From assembly GCA_949152475.1 (NCBI GenBank), contig OX424558.1, positions 36,466,651-36,530,650 on the forward strand: a stretch of 64,000 nt of DNA. The letters are read 5' to 3'. The notes below the pieces were generated by a model, which was given only the letters and a program-made list of their open reading frames with translations, ran no database searches and had not been told where the DNA came from. Below are positions 46,912 to 58,039 of this stretch, one piece after another. Position 1 is the first letter of the stretch. Each line of letters opens with the position of its first letter. Position numbers and translations under genes: made by a program. Source of the stretch: Terebella lapidaria (taxonomy: Eukaryota; Annelida; Polychaeta; Terebellida; Terebellidae).

Positions 46912-48084
46912 ATGAACTTCAATGTGGAAGAGATTTTGAAACAAAAATCACGCCGTAGCTCTTCTAACAGTAGCGCCGGTGAGACCCCTGCTAAGAAGCC
47001 CAACATAATCCACTCTTCTGCCATGTCTCAAGTTGGCTCAACCCAACAAAACCCGCTCGCTTTGCCCGCACCCCTAATGGAACCTGGTTGCCCCGATGTA
47101 CCAATGATGTCGCTGATGGAAATGTTCCAACACCTTCGTAGTGATATTGCAAGGGTACAACACTCCCAAGACGCCCTACAGCATAGTGTTGAACACACAA
47201 TACAAGAAATTAAGTGCGAGTTACTAGAAGTGAAGAACGAAGTGATCAGCATGAAGCACTCACTTTCCTCTGATATTATACATCTTGAGAAGCGAATCTC
47301 GACGGTAGAAACAAACTGTAGTGACATGGTGACCCGATCAGACATTGACTACATTCAAAAACGCGTCGAGGCACTTGAAACCACCTCAACCAATAAGTCA
47401 AACTCCCGTGGGGTAGAAGAGGTAGACTTAACAGTGATAGCAAGTGGAGTTCCAGAGACTTGGCAAGAAGATGTAGTGAAAACAGCCAAAGATCTAGTGG
47501 CAGCTCTCGACAAACCGGGGCAACCACTAGGTGTGCGAGTCACAGACGCTCTTCGAATGAGGAGCAAATCCAAAGACAAGCCTGGCCTTCTGAAAATTGC
47601 CTTTGAGTCCCTGGACCAGAAAAAAACAATCCTGCGATCTAAAGCTAATCTCAGACAGCACCCCAACTGGTCTCGTGTTTACATTAGGTCCAGCAAAACG
47701 CACACAGAGCGGATACTGGAAAGGAACACCAAGACCCTCCTTGACTATATTCCTGGCGGTAGATCACTCCGTGTTACAAGTCATGGTGTCTTGATAAAGA
47801 AAGACTCTGTGCCTTACTCTGACAGTCAAGATCGCACTCACACCGACTCCACCCAACCCAAGTCCATCAGTGACAGGCCTTTGTCACCATGCCAGCAACT
47901 CCCGTCTCCAGCATATCGGCATGCTCCCTCGGCCCAGTATCAACAGCCCTCACCGGCCCAGCGACAACATCCTTCGCCCATCCCTGATCCTTATGCACAT
48001 ACATCAACTGTGATGTACAGCCAGCCGAATCAGTACGCCACTTCTCAGGTAGTGCAAGCTCCTTTCCCGCCCCAGCATCCCTGA
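46912..48084 (+). CDS. LINE ORF1 protein (nucleic-acid-binding)
   Basis: 390 residues from the ATG at 46,912 (MNFNVEEILKQK), which I prefer over the non-ATG or upstream start at 46,819. A long helical, coiled-coil-like region (about residues 85-160, with LEKRISTVETN and IQKRVEALE) is followed by an RRM-like or L1-ORF1-like domain (about 170-290, with VIASGVPETWQEDV and LRMRSKSKDKPGLLKI). The C-terminus is Pro/Gln/Tyr-rich and disordered. ORF1 proteins of this kind trimerise and bind the element's RNA. The stop codon overlaps an ATG (TGATG), though that ATG is not in the ORF2 frame. Confidence 0.75.
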   Translation: MNFNVEEILKQKSRRSSSNSSAGETPAKKPNIIHSSAMSQVGSTQQNPLALPAPLMEPGCPDVPMMSLMEMFQHLRSDIARVQHSQDALQHSVEHTIQEIKCELLEVKNEVISMKHSLSSDIIHLEKRISTVETNCSDMVTRSDIDYIQKRVEALETTSTNKSNSRGVEEVDLTVIASGVPETWQEDVVKTAKDLVAALDKPGQPLGVRVTDALRMRSKSKDKPGLLKIAFESLDQKKTILRSKANLRQHPNWSRVYIRSSKTHTERILERNTKTLLDYIPGGRSLRVTSHGVLIKKDSVPYSDSQDRTHTDSTQPKSISDRPLSPCQQLPSPAYRHAPSAQYQQPSPAQRQHPSPIPDPYAHTSTVMYSQPNQYATSQVVQAPFPPQHP

Positions 48085-48085
48085 T

Positions 48086-51000
48086 GGGAGAAAGAAACAT
48101 TCACACCTGTCTATTTGTGCCCTTAACGTTTGTGGGCTAAAAAGTAAGCTCAATCTGGGAACGTTTAATGGTTATTTAAAGAAATATGATATCATGTGTA
48201 TAAGCGAAACTAAAACCAATATTCTCGACGACCCGATTGATGGTTATACTGTGTTCCATAAAGCAAAGTCCAAGTATAAATTTGGTGGTGTTCATGGTAT
48301 TTGTGTCTTTGTCAAAAATGATCTAGCTAATCATTGTAAACCTTTAGTATGTAAATCTGACTGCATTCTTTGGTTGTATATATTGATACCAGAGATGAAG
48401 TTTGAAATGGTGTTAGGTTCAGTGTACATTCCATGTGAAGGTTCGGTTCATTTTGATAATAGTTTGTTTGAGGACATATGTCATGATATCACTGATATTA
48501 AAGGACACTATGGTGCCCCAATCCTTATGATGGGTGATTTCAATTCCCGCACAGGTGTTCTAGATGATACTGTAACTTATGATCCGAATATGGCTGAGTC
48601 CTGTGGAATTGATGTCACAGACACGGATCAGAATGATGACATTCTAGAGTCAATATTTGCCAACCTGCGATGCAACCTAGATAAGACTGTAAATAATAGT
48701 GGTCACAACTTGATCGATCTGTGTAAGTGCCAGAATGTGAAAATTGTCAATGGTAGATGTGGGGATGACACCGGTCTTGGTAAATACACATGTACAAATG
48801 CACGAGGTAGCAGCACAATTGACTATGCAGTAGCATCGACTTCACTATTTACAAACATAAGCAATTTCTTTGTTGACGTGTTTGATCCATGTCTATCAGA
48901 TGTTCATTGTCCTATATGTATTTATCTTTCTTTCGGAGGATCTAGTGAGAGCTCATATGAAAATGTTTTGTATAATGCTGATATTCATGATATTGTTGAT
49001 GAACATATTCCTGTAAGGTACTATGTAAAATGGGACTCGTCTCGTGAAAACGAATTCAGAAATGGTTTTAATGAAAATTTGTTGAAGGAACTCGAAAAAG
49101 CAACCGTGGCACCCATTGTATTTGACCAAGCATCTGTAGATAATTTATGTGCTACTCTAAATAATACATATCTTGAGGTAGCTGATAGTATTGGAATTGT
49201 TCGACAGACAAGATCTGGAAAGCCTAGTGCGAAGGCTAAGCACGCTACCCAAATGAAGGATTGGTTCGACCACAATTGTCGAGTCAAACGTTCAGAGTAC
49301 CTTAAATTTAAGGCTAAATCGAAGAGAGACCCTTCTTTTGTCCCACACTTTAAACGTTTGTGTAAGGAATATAAAAAATGTGTCAAGCAAACGGCAAAAG
49401 TATATTATAAATCCAAAAATGCCCAGCTACGTACTCTACAACACGCAAATCCCAAAAAATTTTGGGACTTACTGAATAAAAGTTGTGATAGGATATCATC
49501 CCGTGGAAATTTTGATAAGATTGACCTGGACACTTTCTATAAACATTTCAAGAAGCTGAGCCAGATCCCAGCAGGTGATCATGATGTAAACCCAACTGAC
49601 CCTGTGATTTTTTACCCTCATTCAATTAATCATTCCATCAATGAGAACTTAAGTGAGCCATTTACGACAGATGAAGTCTATAAGGTGATTCGTAAACTAA
49701 AAAACGGCAAAGCATATGGTGATGATTTAATTATTAATGAATTTTTCAAATATTGTCCAGATATCATGATTGAATTCACCACCAGATTATTTAATATAGT
49801 ATTGGATTCTGGTGTCATTCCAGAGAGCTGGTGTCTGGGAATGATTAAACCTTTGTACAAAGGTAAAGGCGACCCTAAAAATCCAGATAACTTCAGAGGA
49901 ATTACAATTTTGAGTTGCATGAGCAAATTGTTTACTGCAGTGATCAATGAAAGATTAACCACTTATGTTGAGACTTTGGGTATCCTTGGGAATGAACAGG
50001 CCGGGTTTAGGCAGGGGTTCTCAACAACCGATCATATATTTGTATTGCATGCAATACTATCTGTGTATCTATATAAGCGAACGCGTGTATATTGTGCCTT
50101 CATCGATTATAAGAAAGCTTTTGATTTGATAGACCGTACGTCCTTATGGCTCAAACTTGTTTCCACTGGTATAAATGGTAAGATCTTGCATGTCATATAT
50201 AACTTGTATTCTCAAGCCAAGTCCTGTGTCAAAGGTTCCAATGGTTGTCTATCTGATTACTTTGCGTGCAATATAGGTGTGAGACAAGGTGAAAATTTAT
50301 CACCACTCTTGTTTGCATTATACCTAAACGACTTTGAGTTGTGGTTGAGGAATTATTACAATGGCTTAGGTGACTTGTACAGTGATATAAATGCCTTGCT
50401 TAGTAGTGATGATGTTGAAACCTTTTTGAGATTATATACATTACTATATGCAGATGATACTATTGTTATGGCTGAGTCTGAGACTGAACTGCAGCTTGCA
50501 CTAAATGCTGTATCTCTGTATTGTGAACATTGGCACTTGACTGTCAACACCAGCAAAACCAAGGTTGTTATTTTTTCTCGAGGGAAAGTTAGAAAACTCC
50601 CAGTATTCATGTATGGTACTGCTCCCCTTGAGGTAGTTTTTGAGTATACTTACCTGGGGGTTATTTTTAATTATAATAATTCTTTCAAGAAAGCCATATC
50701 TAGGCAAGTGAACCTAGCTAAAAGGGCCTTGATTTGTTTAACTATTAAATGTAGGCAGTTACGCTTACCTGTCGATATCCAGTTGAAACTTTTTCACTAT
50801 CTGATCATGCCTATTTTGCTGTATGGCTGTGAAGTTTGGGGGTGTGAAAATATTGATATCTGTGACATATTTTTCCGCAAGTTTCTTAAGGATGTCTTGA
50901 ATGTAAAAAAAAACACTACTGATTGTATGGTGTATGGTGAACTTGGCCAGCAACCCCTGTCATATCATGTGGAAAATAGGATGCTGTGTTACTGGAATAG

Positions 51001-51628
51001 ACTTATCACAGGCAATCACAACAAATTGTCCTTTATATTATATAGATTGTTGAGAAGTATGCAAGGTATTGAGGATTTTGAATCTAAATGGGTAAAACAT
51101 GTTAAATTCTCACTTGATTCCCGTGGTTTTAGTAACATATGGTCTTCTGAACCCGAAGTTACATTCTCAGCTCTATGGTTCAAAAAGAGTATAAAACTCA
51201 GGGGTGCGGACATGTGTGCTCAAAAGTGGTGCAGTACTGTGTGGGAAAAGCATAGTTGTGTCAATTACAGAATTTTTAAAAACAGTCTTTGTCTAGAACC
51301 ATATTTGACTTTACTAGATCGCAAGGAAGCCATTGTTTTTAGTAGATTCCGATGTCGTAATTCTAATCTCCCTGTTGTAACCAGAACTTATGACTCGCAA
51401 ATTCCTGTAAATTGTCAACTATGTAACTTCAACGAAATCGGAGATGAATTCCATTATCTTTTTAACTGTCCTGCATTTACTGAATATAGAAAAAGCTATT
51501 TGCCTAAGTACTATAGATGTTACCCAAATACCCAAAAAATGCAAGCCTTGTTGACATGTAACAACAGACGTATACTCAGAAATCTTGTACGTTTCATATC
51601 AGTGATCTGTGAGAAACTAGACTCGTGA
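48086..51628 (+). CDS. LINE ORF2: AP endonuclease and reverse transcriptase
   Basis: The frame is open from 48,086; the first ATG is at 48,194, but endonuclease homology starts before it (LNVCGLKSKL at about 48,125). Counting from that ATG (1,144 residues): endonuclease with ISETK (3-7), MGDFN (113-117) and SDVHCP (about 237); reverse transcriptase with FIDYKKAFD (about 636), GVRQGENLSPLLF, and YADDT (about 752); a thumb region with YGCEVWGC; and a C-terminal CCHC-like zinc knuckle, CQLCNFNEIGDEFHYLFNC (about 1,074). Such proteins nick target DNA and prime reverse transcription there. All key residues are present. The missing ATG suggests ORF2 is reached by frameshift or reinitiation, or that the start is damaged. 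Confidence 0.85.
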   Translation, partial: GRKKHSHLSICALNVCGLKSKLNLGTFNGYLKKYDIMCISETKTNILDDPIDGYTVFHKAKSKYKFGGVHGICVFVKNDLANHCKPLVCKSDCILWLYILIPEMKFEMVLGSVYIPCEGSVHFDNSLFEDICHDITDIKGHYGAPILMMGDFNSRTGVLDDTVTYDPNMAESCGIDVTDTDQNDDILESIFANLRCNLDKTVNNSGHNLIDLCKCQNVKIVNGRCGDDTGLGKYTCTNARGSSTIDYAVASTSLFTNISNFFVDVFDPCLSDVHCPICIYLSFGGSSESSYENVLYNADIHDIVDEHIPVRYYVKWDSSRENEFRNGFNENLLKELEKATVAPIVFDQASVDNLCATLNNTYLEVADSIGIVRQTRSGKPSAKAKHATQMKDWFDHNCRVKRSEYLKFKAKSKRDPSFVPHFKRLCKEYKKCVKQTAKVYYKSKNAQLRTLQHANPKKFWDLLNKSCDRISSRGNFDKIDLDTFYKHFKKLSQIPAGDHDVNPTDPVIFYPHSINHSINENLSEPFTTDEVYKVIRKLKNGKAYGDDLIINEFFKYCPDIMIEFTTRLFNIVLDSGVIPESWCLGMIKPLYKGKGDPKNPDNFRGITILSCMSKLFTAVINERLTTYVETLGILGNEQAGFRQGFSTTDHIFVLHAILSVYLYKRTRVYCAFIDYKKAFDLIDRTSLWLKLVSTGINGKILHVIYNLYSQAKSCVKGSNGCLSDYFACNIGVRQGENLSPLLFALYLNDFELWLRNYYNGLGDLYSDINALLSSDDVETFLRLYTLLYADDTIVMAESETELQLALNAVSLYCEHWHLTVNTSKTKVVIFSRGKVRKLPVFMYGTAPLEVVFEYTYLGVIFNYNNSFKKAISRQVNLAKRALICLTIKCRQLRLPVDIQLKLFHYLIMPILLYGCEVWGCENIDICDIFFRKFLKDVLNVKKNTTDCMVYGELGQQPLSYHVENRMLCYWNRLITGNHNKLSFILYRLLRSMQGIEDFESKWVKHVKFSLDSRGFSNIWSSEPEVTFSALWFKKSIKLRGADMCAQKWCSTVWEKHSCVNYRIFKNSLCLEPYLTLLDRKEAIVFSRFRCRNSNLPVVTRTYDSQIPVNCQLCNFNEIGDEFHYLFNCPAFTEYRKSYLPKYYRCYPNTQKMQALLTCNNRRILRNLVRFISVICEKLDS

Positions 51629-51764
51629 ATGTATTTAATGTGAATCATCCATCTTCATGTTCTCATCCATTAATACTGTACGTTGTTGTTGGTAATATCT
51701 GTTGTTGTTTTACTGTTGTTTTTCTTGATTTCTGTCTCCAATGCCCCAGACCAGGGGTTACATG

Positions 51765-51947
51765 AGAAAAATAAATATATAAATCCCAAGAATTTCCTTG
51801 TCACTGAGAACACGTGCATTGGATTCGAACAGAGGCACTATTCATTGGTGCTCACTCGAAAAAATCAATTTCTATCCAGGCATGTAGAAGACGTAACACA
51901 GAATACAGCAGACGTAACACAGAATACACAGTTTTTTAATGATCGTA
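51765..51947 (+). promoter_or_regulatory. Start-site region of receptor gene D
   Basis: AAGAATTTCCTTGTCACTGA at about 51,788 matches the sequence just downstream of the TATA-like box of gene A (GAAATTTCCTTGTCACCGA). In D the TATA-like AATATATAAAT at about 51,772 falls in the 3' tail of the inserted LINE, so the LINE may now supply that element. The ATG follows at 51,948. Confidence 0.35.
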
Positions 51948-54860
51948 ATGAACTACTTGTCATGTATACTTCTCTTCTTGGAGATTTCGGTTACGATTGG
52001 AACTCGGCATGGTACAGGTAACGTTACAAGTTATGAATTCACATTGGGTTGGGGAATTAATAGAATACATCATCGAATTATGAACTATATTTCAATTGTC
52101 AAGACGTATGTCAAACGGTGCATGTTGCTTGTAAAGGTCAAAGCCTTTGCTGTAAGACATCAATTTCAACCCAGGTTGTGAGAATGTGACCATCACGGGC
52201 GCCAAAACTGTGTACAGTCGATCCCTTGAAGGGATATATCAAAGAATCACAGTTGAATGCCATGGACGGTTCGTTTATAAAAAAGAAGATGCACGAGGAG
52301 ACTATCATCTGCACTTCATTGACAAATTCAACAGATCTGACTTCCAAGGATGGGTGGTAACTAAAAATCTTTGCAGTCAGAACGATTTAAGATATTTGCA
52401 GAATAATGATGCAACGAATTTCCCATACCAAGTGCAGTTGCCTTGGAAGGAACTGACTAGCCGTGGTGTGTTGTTGGAAAATCCAGACTTGAGTTTGACG
52501 TGCACAGGCGAGTATTTCAATATCCATTTCCTGAACCTCCAAAATTAACTCAAAAGTGACATTTTGGATCTGAATATTCCTGAGACAGTCAAATCAGTGT
52601 CTAGTCACCTGTAAGTTTCAGTCCTTGTTTTTGTCTAGAATATCACACCTCAGATTGTATTGTTTGTTATCCATTTCAATCCTCATTTGAGAACTTTGCA
52701 TATTTTCCTTTTCCATTGGTTGGACTGACATTGCAGTTCAACCAATCCCAGTACAGACATCACAATCAGCTCTATCCAGGCTGACTCCAAAGCCTCCAGT
52801 GGATGTTTCAACTGAGACATCCTCTCTATCAAGACTAACTTCGAAACCTCCAGTGGATGTTTCAACTGAGACATCGTCTCCATCCAGACTGACTTCGAAA
52901 CATTCAGTGGATATTCTCGTGAAGACAACCTCTCAATCCAGGCTGACGTCAAAGCCTGCAGCGGATGTTCCTTCGAAAATAACATCATCAGCGACCAGCG
53001 AAAGGGAAGACAAGGTTCAACTGATATCTTCAACCTCCGCGGCCAATACCACAACTGATACACCATTCCCAAACCCGAGTCACGTCACAGGCCAGGAAGG
53101 AATCGACCATACACACCAGTCCATCACCAGTGGAACTCGGGAAAGGGAGATCAACAAAACGTTTCAATCAACTAAGAGGGCACCAACTGCCGAAGGCATT
53201 CTCTCCACCGAGAATAGTGATGAAAGTGTCACTGTTGATGGCAAAGTTATCGAGATTCCTGGCGTCAACGTAATCTTTGGTAAAACTACATTTGACGATA
53301 TTTTCTTTGTGTACATGGAAAAGGAAAACAAACATTACGCAAGTCCAGCCTTCTATGTATTAGATGGTACATTCACTCAATCACATATAGGCATATAGCT
53401 GTGTCATCACCATGGTTGTTGTACCAGGTAATATTTGTATTTGCAGGCACAATCGAGCGGTATTCGATCTCCATCACAGCTGTGGCTTTAGCTTTGATTG
53501 CTTGTGTTATTGCCCTAGTCTCAAAAAGGTAACACAAAAGAGAGTGTACTTAGTAAACTCTAAATACATGTGTATCTTTCCATACCTTTGATAACGTTAG
53601 CTAGTGAAAGTCTAGTATTTCTTCCTGATGTAAAGCATGATTTTTGGTTTGTCATTTTTCACTGAAAATAACACATATTTGACCATGGAAAAAAGGGCAC
53701 AGAAACACATTTGAACTGAAATAGACTATATTCACAGATCACGAAAGGGAAAGACCAGGGTTCACAGGAGACAAGCCAGAGGACGAGAGGTAGTCCGGTC
53801 ACCACCAGAACTGAATGAGTATACCACAGTACCAGACCCCAGTCCAACTCATAGAGTTCTATGGGCAGTCAGCAGACAGGAAGACTATCTGGAGTCCATC
53901 AACTTCGAGGATCCGGAACTCCATACCTTCTTATCGCCGGCATGCAGTGGGAATGTGGCGACCGCTAGTCTACAGACAGAACGTACGCCAGACAATTCTT
54001 GCAGAGTTGCCTTAACTCAGATTGATGTGCCAGATGTCAAAAAGAAACTGGATCAATCCAAAGAGCTGAACATAGGCGCTACTTATGATGATGTGTACAT
54101 GAATGAAGTGCCAATGTCTAGAAGACACAATTCAAAGCTGCTGCCCCAAACACAGAAGAACAAAATCCATTATGATGACGTGTATGTATCCTCTAGTAAA
54201 GATCTTGAGGCAACACCTCGAAAGCCTCTATCCTCTCCCAAGACGAGGTCAACAGAGAAGAAACCACCTAAATCGACTAAAACACGTCAACGAAAGACGA
54301 AAGAGCACGCGTCAACGTTTGTAAATGTCTTGGGAGCAAATTCAGTAAATCAAGCATACGAGGAAGTCGACATGAATGTGAGCAGTAACAGAGAAGCGTC
54401 GGCAGAGGACTTCGGAAGATCAGTAACTTTCAAAGGCAAGAAAACACAACTGAAGAGTGTTCCAGGTGCAGCCACGAAAGAAACTGAATGTGTTTATGAT
54501 GCAATCGATATCTCTCATGGTGAAACCAATAAGAGTAAACCAGCCATGCATCAGTTGCCACGAGCAACACCCGATGCCCAATCGGGCGCCATCACCAAGC
54601 GCAGACACGAACTGCCTGTCGAGGGGAAGAAGACAAACCACCAACATCATCCACAGCAGCCTTCTGATTATGTATCAGATCAACACAAACTCGACGGCGT
54701 GTATTCAGATGACGTGCTCATCTGTGACAATTTTAATTATGATGACAAAGATGTTGAGCAAACGTCCTACCTTGGTCAACCTTCCATTGCTGGTGGAAAT
54801 CATCGAGCTCTTCTCCCAAACACTGGTTGCTATGAACTTGTATCAGCGAACAAACTTTAA
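51948..54860 (+). CDS. Receptor gene D: four-Cys domain, repeat stalk, TM, long multi-tyrosine tail
   Basis: Five exons: 51,948-52,017; 52,175-52,507; 52,737-53,279; 53,447-53,528; 53,738-54,860, giving 716 residues with no stop. Phases are 1, 1, 1 and 2. The donor of exon 2 is GC (G|GCGAGT), the others GT. Layout: signal peptide (MNYLSCILLFLEISVT), four-Cys domain 24-134, Thr/Ser stalk 135-315 with four 18-residue repeats, membrane helix (SISITAVALALIACVIALVS), then SKRSRKGK and a 374-residue tail. The tail carries EYTTV, TYDDV, IHYDDV (ITIM-like), AYEEV, VYDAI, VYSDDV and CYELV, spaced out among Lys/Ser/Pro-rich sequence. This suggests several SH2-binding sites. It is the longest and best-preserved member with this tail type. 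Confidence 0.87.
52778..52993 (+). repeat. 54-bp coding repeat x 4 in the stalk of gene D
   Basis: Four 18-residue units of the form RLTxKPPVDVSTETSSxS. The first two differ from each other at only a few positions, while the last two are more diverged (HSVDILVKTTSQS, PAADVPSKITSSA). Likely an O-glycosylated, length-variable spacer. Confidence 0.85.
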
Positions 54861-55857
54861 GCCGCTCATAGTTTGGCTCAACTTGTTCGATTTATGTTTT
54901 GGACAAGAGACAAGAACCTCTTGATTGCCTCACCAAAGAGCACCGACGACGTGACAGTTTAACAACGTTGGAACTAACATTGATGACAAATAAGGTATAA
55001 GGATAATTATGTATCACCCAAAACTGAGAAATATTTCTTCATAATATTCCGTTCAATATTGGATTATATGATCAAATGTCACAACATCATGATATGACCC
55101 AATTTGCAATCGAATCTACAAACACGAGATACGAAAATGCATTTTCTGCAAGCCGGAGTACGTCAATCTACAGCAAAAGATAAGATAGCGTGGAATCGAC
55201 ATTTGATGTGTGTACATAGACGCGTGAAGTTTTGATGAAGTAGTACTCAATAAATGAGGAAATGTATATGTAATCAGACTATATGTGACTAGAAGGAAGC
55301 AGAACATTTATTTCAGATGTGAGCTGCAAACACGTGTAATTATGATTGTGAATTTATATGTCTCTTGTATCATGATATCACCACATCACAATGTCAGTTT
55401 GCACTAAGAATTCAAAATCGGGGATTTACTTCATATGACTGTAATACAATAATTATTACAATCATACCCCCACCTAAATACTAGTCTCCCAATGTTCTCA
55501 AGTGCATAGTGATTTAACGGGTGATAGTAAGGTACTTTGCAAGGAAAAAGTACTTGGACCCGGATGGAATTCTGACCAACGCCGTAACGGTTGTGAAGTT
55601 CGATGATGAAAATTTTTTTGATGAAATTGTGACTTTGAGGAGTGTGCCGAAGGACGAAAATCTTCTCGATGAAACGTTTACAATGTTGATACTGTAGGAA
55701 TTCTGTGCACTGAAGAGTACGTGTACATTTGAATGTGTCCTCAAGTCGAAGTAACAACCCGCAGGCTTTTTTTTAAAAGAATGTTCACATCTTTCATATT
55801 GATTATGAATATTTAAGTTTATATGTACTTCATAGATCTACCCGTATGTCACTAAAC
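54861..55857. other. 3' flank of gene D and spacer
   Basis: It contains the 3' UTR of gene D and AT-rich sequence. No gene. The minus-strand open stretch near 55,431-55,757 has no recognisable domain. Confidence 0.45.
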
Positions 55858-56390
55858 AATTAATTGGTTGATTGTGTAGCTTTATCATTTCTTTCGCTTC
55901 AGATAATCGCAGTACTATCCAAGTAATACAATAAACTGATTTGTCTTGCTGGATGGCAGTAGTTAATTTAATCTTGAACTTCCTGGTCCATTTGCTACAA
56001 ATCGTCATTCCTCACGATAAAGCCGTGACATCAAACAAGATCAGTTGTGTACCATGGAGCTTGAATTCTTAATTGTAGTAACATTGACGTCATACCAGCT
56101 GGTGACGTACAGTTCTGGATTAGCAAATGGCAGAGGTAAGGTATCATTAACCAAGAGTAACACACAAGCATTTCAAGAAAGGCCGTGAGTACAAAAGTGA
56201 TGGTCTTGTGAAAATCTCCTGTACGCTGCAATGTAATAATCGCCTGTAACTTTTCTTGGCGTCGTTCTGTGTGTCATATGAGAAGTTTGTTCCAAATCTT
56301 AAACTCCAAATCCTTAAAAATATAAATAGGAGGTGTGAGAACTGGTATCCTCTCTTTTTCTCGTCTCGTCCCAGGCTGCCCAGCTTCTGC
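55858..56390 (+). repeat. 530-bp block duplicated at 62,357-62,886
   Basis: Near-identical to the 5' part of gene F, covering upstream sequence, the signal-peptide exon, intron 1 and the first few codons of the domain exon (CCAGGCTGCCCAGCT). The match stops at 56,390. This marks a recent segmental duplication within the cluster. Confidence 0.9.
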
Positions 56391-56693
56391 CGGTAGTTAA
56401 ACACTAGGAATCTACGCAGCATGATTTAACCACAATAACATGTATAAGTGTGTTTATTGTGAAAATATTGTTTTGCATTGGTATGCCCTGTTTTCGTCGA
56501 TATGACCAAATGGAGTATTTGTCTGAAAAATAAACCTATTTTTTTCAGCAAGCGAAAGGAAAGTTCTACACGGAACAACTGGGATGAGGAGGCTGGTGGC
56601 ATGGCTCTGAAAGCTATCAACAGTTCAACAAACCAAGTCACTGGGGACGATATAACTATTGTGCTTTCTTCACCCGGGTATGCCTATTCTTGA
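56054..56693 (+). pseudogene. Gutted receptor copy, or 5' exon of gene E plus stray tail exon
   Basis: A signal-peptide exon at 56,054-56,135 (MELEFLIVVTLTSYQLVTYS, ending phase 1 at G|GTAAGG) is followed by an acceptor and only about four codons of the domain exon at 56,375. After about 150 bp comes an acceptor (TTTTTTTCAG, 56,548) and a 48-residue phase-2 frame, SKRKESSTRNNWDEEAGGMA ... SPGYAYS, ending 56,693, which looks like a short tail exon. Domain, stalk and membrane exons are missing. Either this is a deleted gene, or its first exon serves gene E, whose own signal exon I could not find. Confidence 0.5.
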
Positions 56694-56699
56694 GTGTAG

Positions 56700-58039
56700 T
56701 GTACATTCTCTGTAGTGTACATTACAGTGTACACAGTTTTGTCAACGAAAAAAAATTGGCGACTTGCAACTCTCTGTGCGGAGAACTCATAGTACCATGC
56801 ATATACTGTAGAAGACATGATATTAGATTACAGCAACATAAACTCCAGTATTCTTTCATATCGCAACATTGTAAATTTATTATTGTAATTAATGAATAGA
56901 GCTGAATCCAACAATTGCTTGTTCATTATCCAGAAATATACTCAGCTAATATTACATTATCACGTGCATTACTAATAAATTTAAGTCATTTACGACTATC
57001 ATGGGTGGCAATTATACTTGTTTACATTGTCAGCTATCGCCGTGTGTCCGACATCATATTTGTTCGATAAATGTTAAAATATTCCACACATATTAAAGCC
57101 AGGAGCTTGCCTCTCAAACAATTGTATGATGAAATAGTTATTCAGCAGTAATGAAATGACAGAATCTCCAACAAGTGAAGCATACAAATGAGTGTTTTCA
57201 AAATGCTTCATATTAATCTTTACTTCATATGTACATTAACGGTATCGAGTAACTATGGAAACTAGTCCACATGGAAATGCATATCCTTGAGTGTTCTATC
57301 GAAGGAAAAAAAAAAGTTACATCTGTGTCGCTGTATACATTTTCGCAAACGAGAAAAGGACGCAATTTGATATAATATATTGCTTCAGTGCGTCGCTGAA
57401 TATAGTGATAATGTCATTCGTGAGCCATTTCATAACCAATCATTAATTATTCTCATATTGATCGTGTTTATATGTACATTTCCTCCTTTACTCAACAATG
57501 ATGCCTAATTACACAAGAATTCACATTCATTACATCTACTGGTATGTCATTTGATTCCTGTCGTAGACGAGTTGTATTGAAACTATCAGTAATGTTGAAG
57601 TATTCCTGTCTTACACATTCGAAACGCGACCAGTCCACCAAATAGTAAATACACGATGCATTTCGAGCATTGCTGCGTCTTGATGAGATGCAGCTGATCG
57701 AGCTTTCTTCCAAACGAGAGAAAGAAAGCATCAGTAGTGTTTCTTCCTGCCCCCACATTGACAATTTTGAATATATGACAGCTGTGTGTTCATTACTCAT
57801 AATGAACATTGGAAACTACCATGACCCGGAAATTGTCCTAGCTATATTACAATATTATGCACATTACTCCGTAAAATTATGTTATTTATGACTATCATGT
57901 GCGGCAATTATATTCATTTCCATTCCCAGCAAGTGTCATGTGCCTTCGTACTTGGTTAACAAATGTTGATATATTCTATTAATGTCAAAATGAAGTCGTA
58001 CTTCTAAACTGTTTTAGGCTGAGTCAATAATGCTTCCAG
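56700..58039. other. Spacer before the domain exon of gene E
   Basis: AT-rich, with no signal-peptide exon ending in a phase-1 donor that I could find. No recognisable transposon. If exon 1 of gene E is at 56,054, this is intron. Confidence 0.4.

Larger units (their letters stand above)
46600..51785 (+). mobile_element. Apparently complete CR1/Jockey-superfamily LINE
   Basis: A two-ORF non-LTR retrotransposon about 5.2 kb long, with ORF1 (46,912-48,084), ORF2 (48,086-51,628) and an AT-rich 3' tail ending AATAAATATATAAAT near 51,785. Both frames are fully open, so the copy is young. It is inserted between a promoter-like block and the first exon of receptor gene D. The 5' boundary near 46,600 is an estimate. 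Confidence 0.75.
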
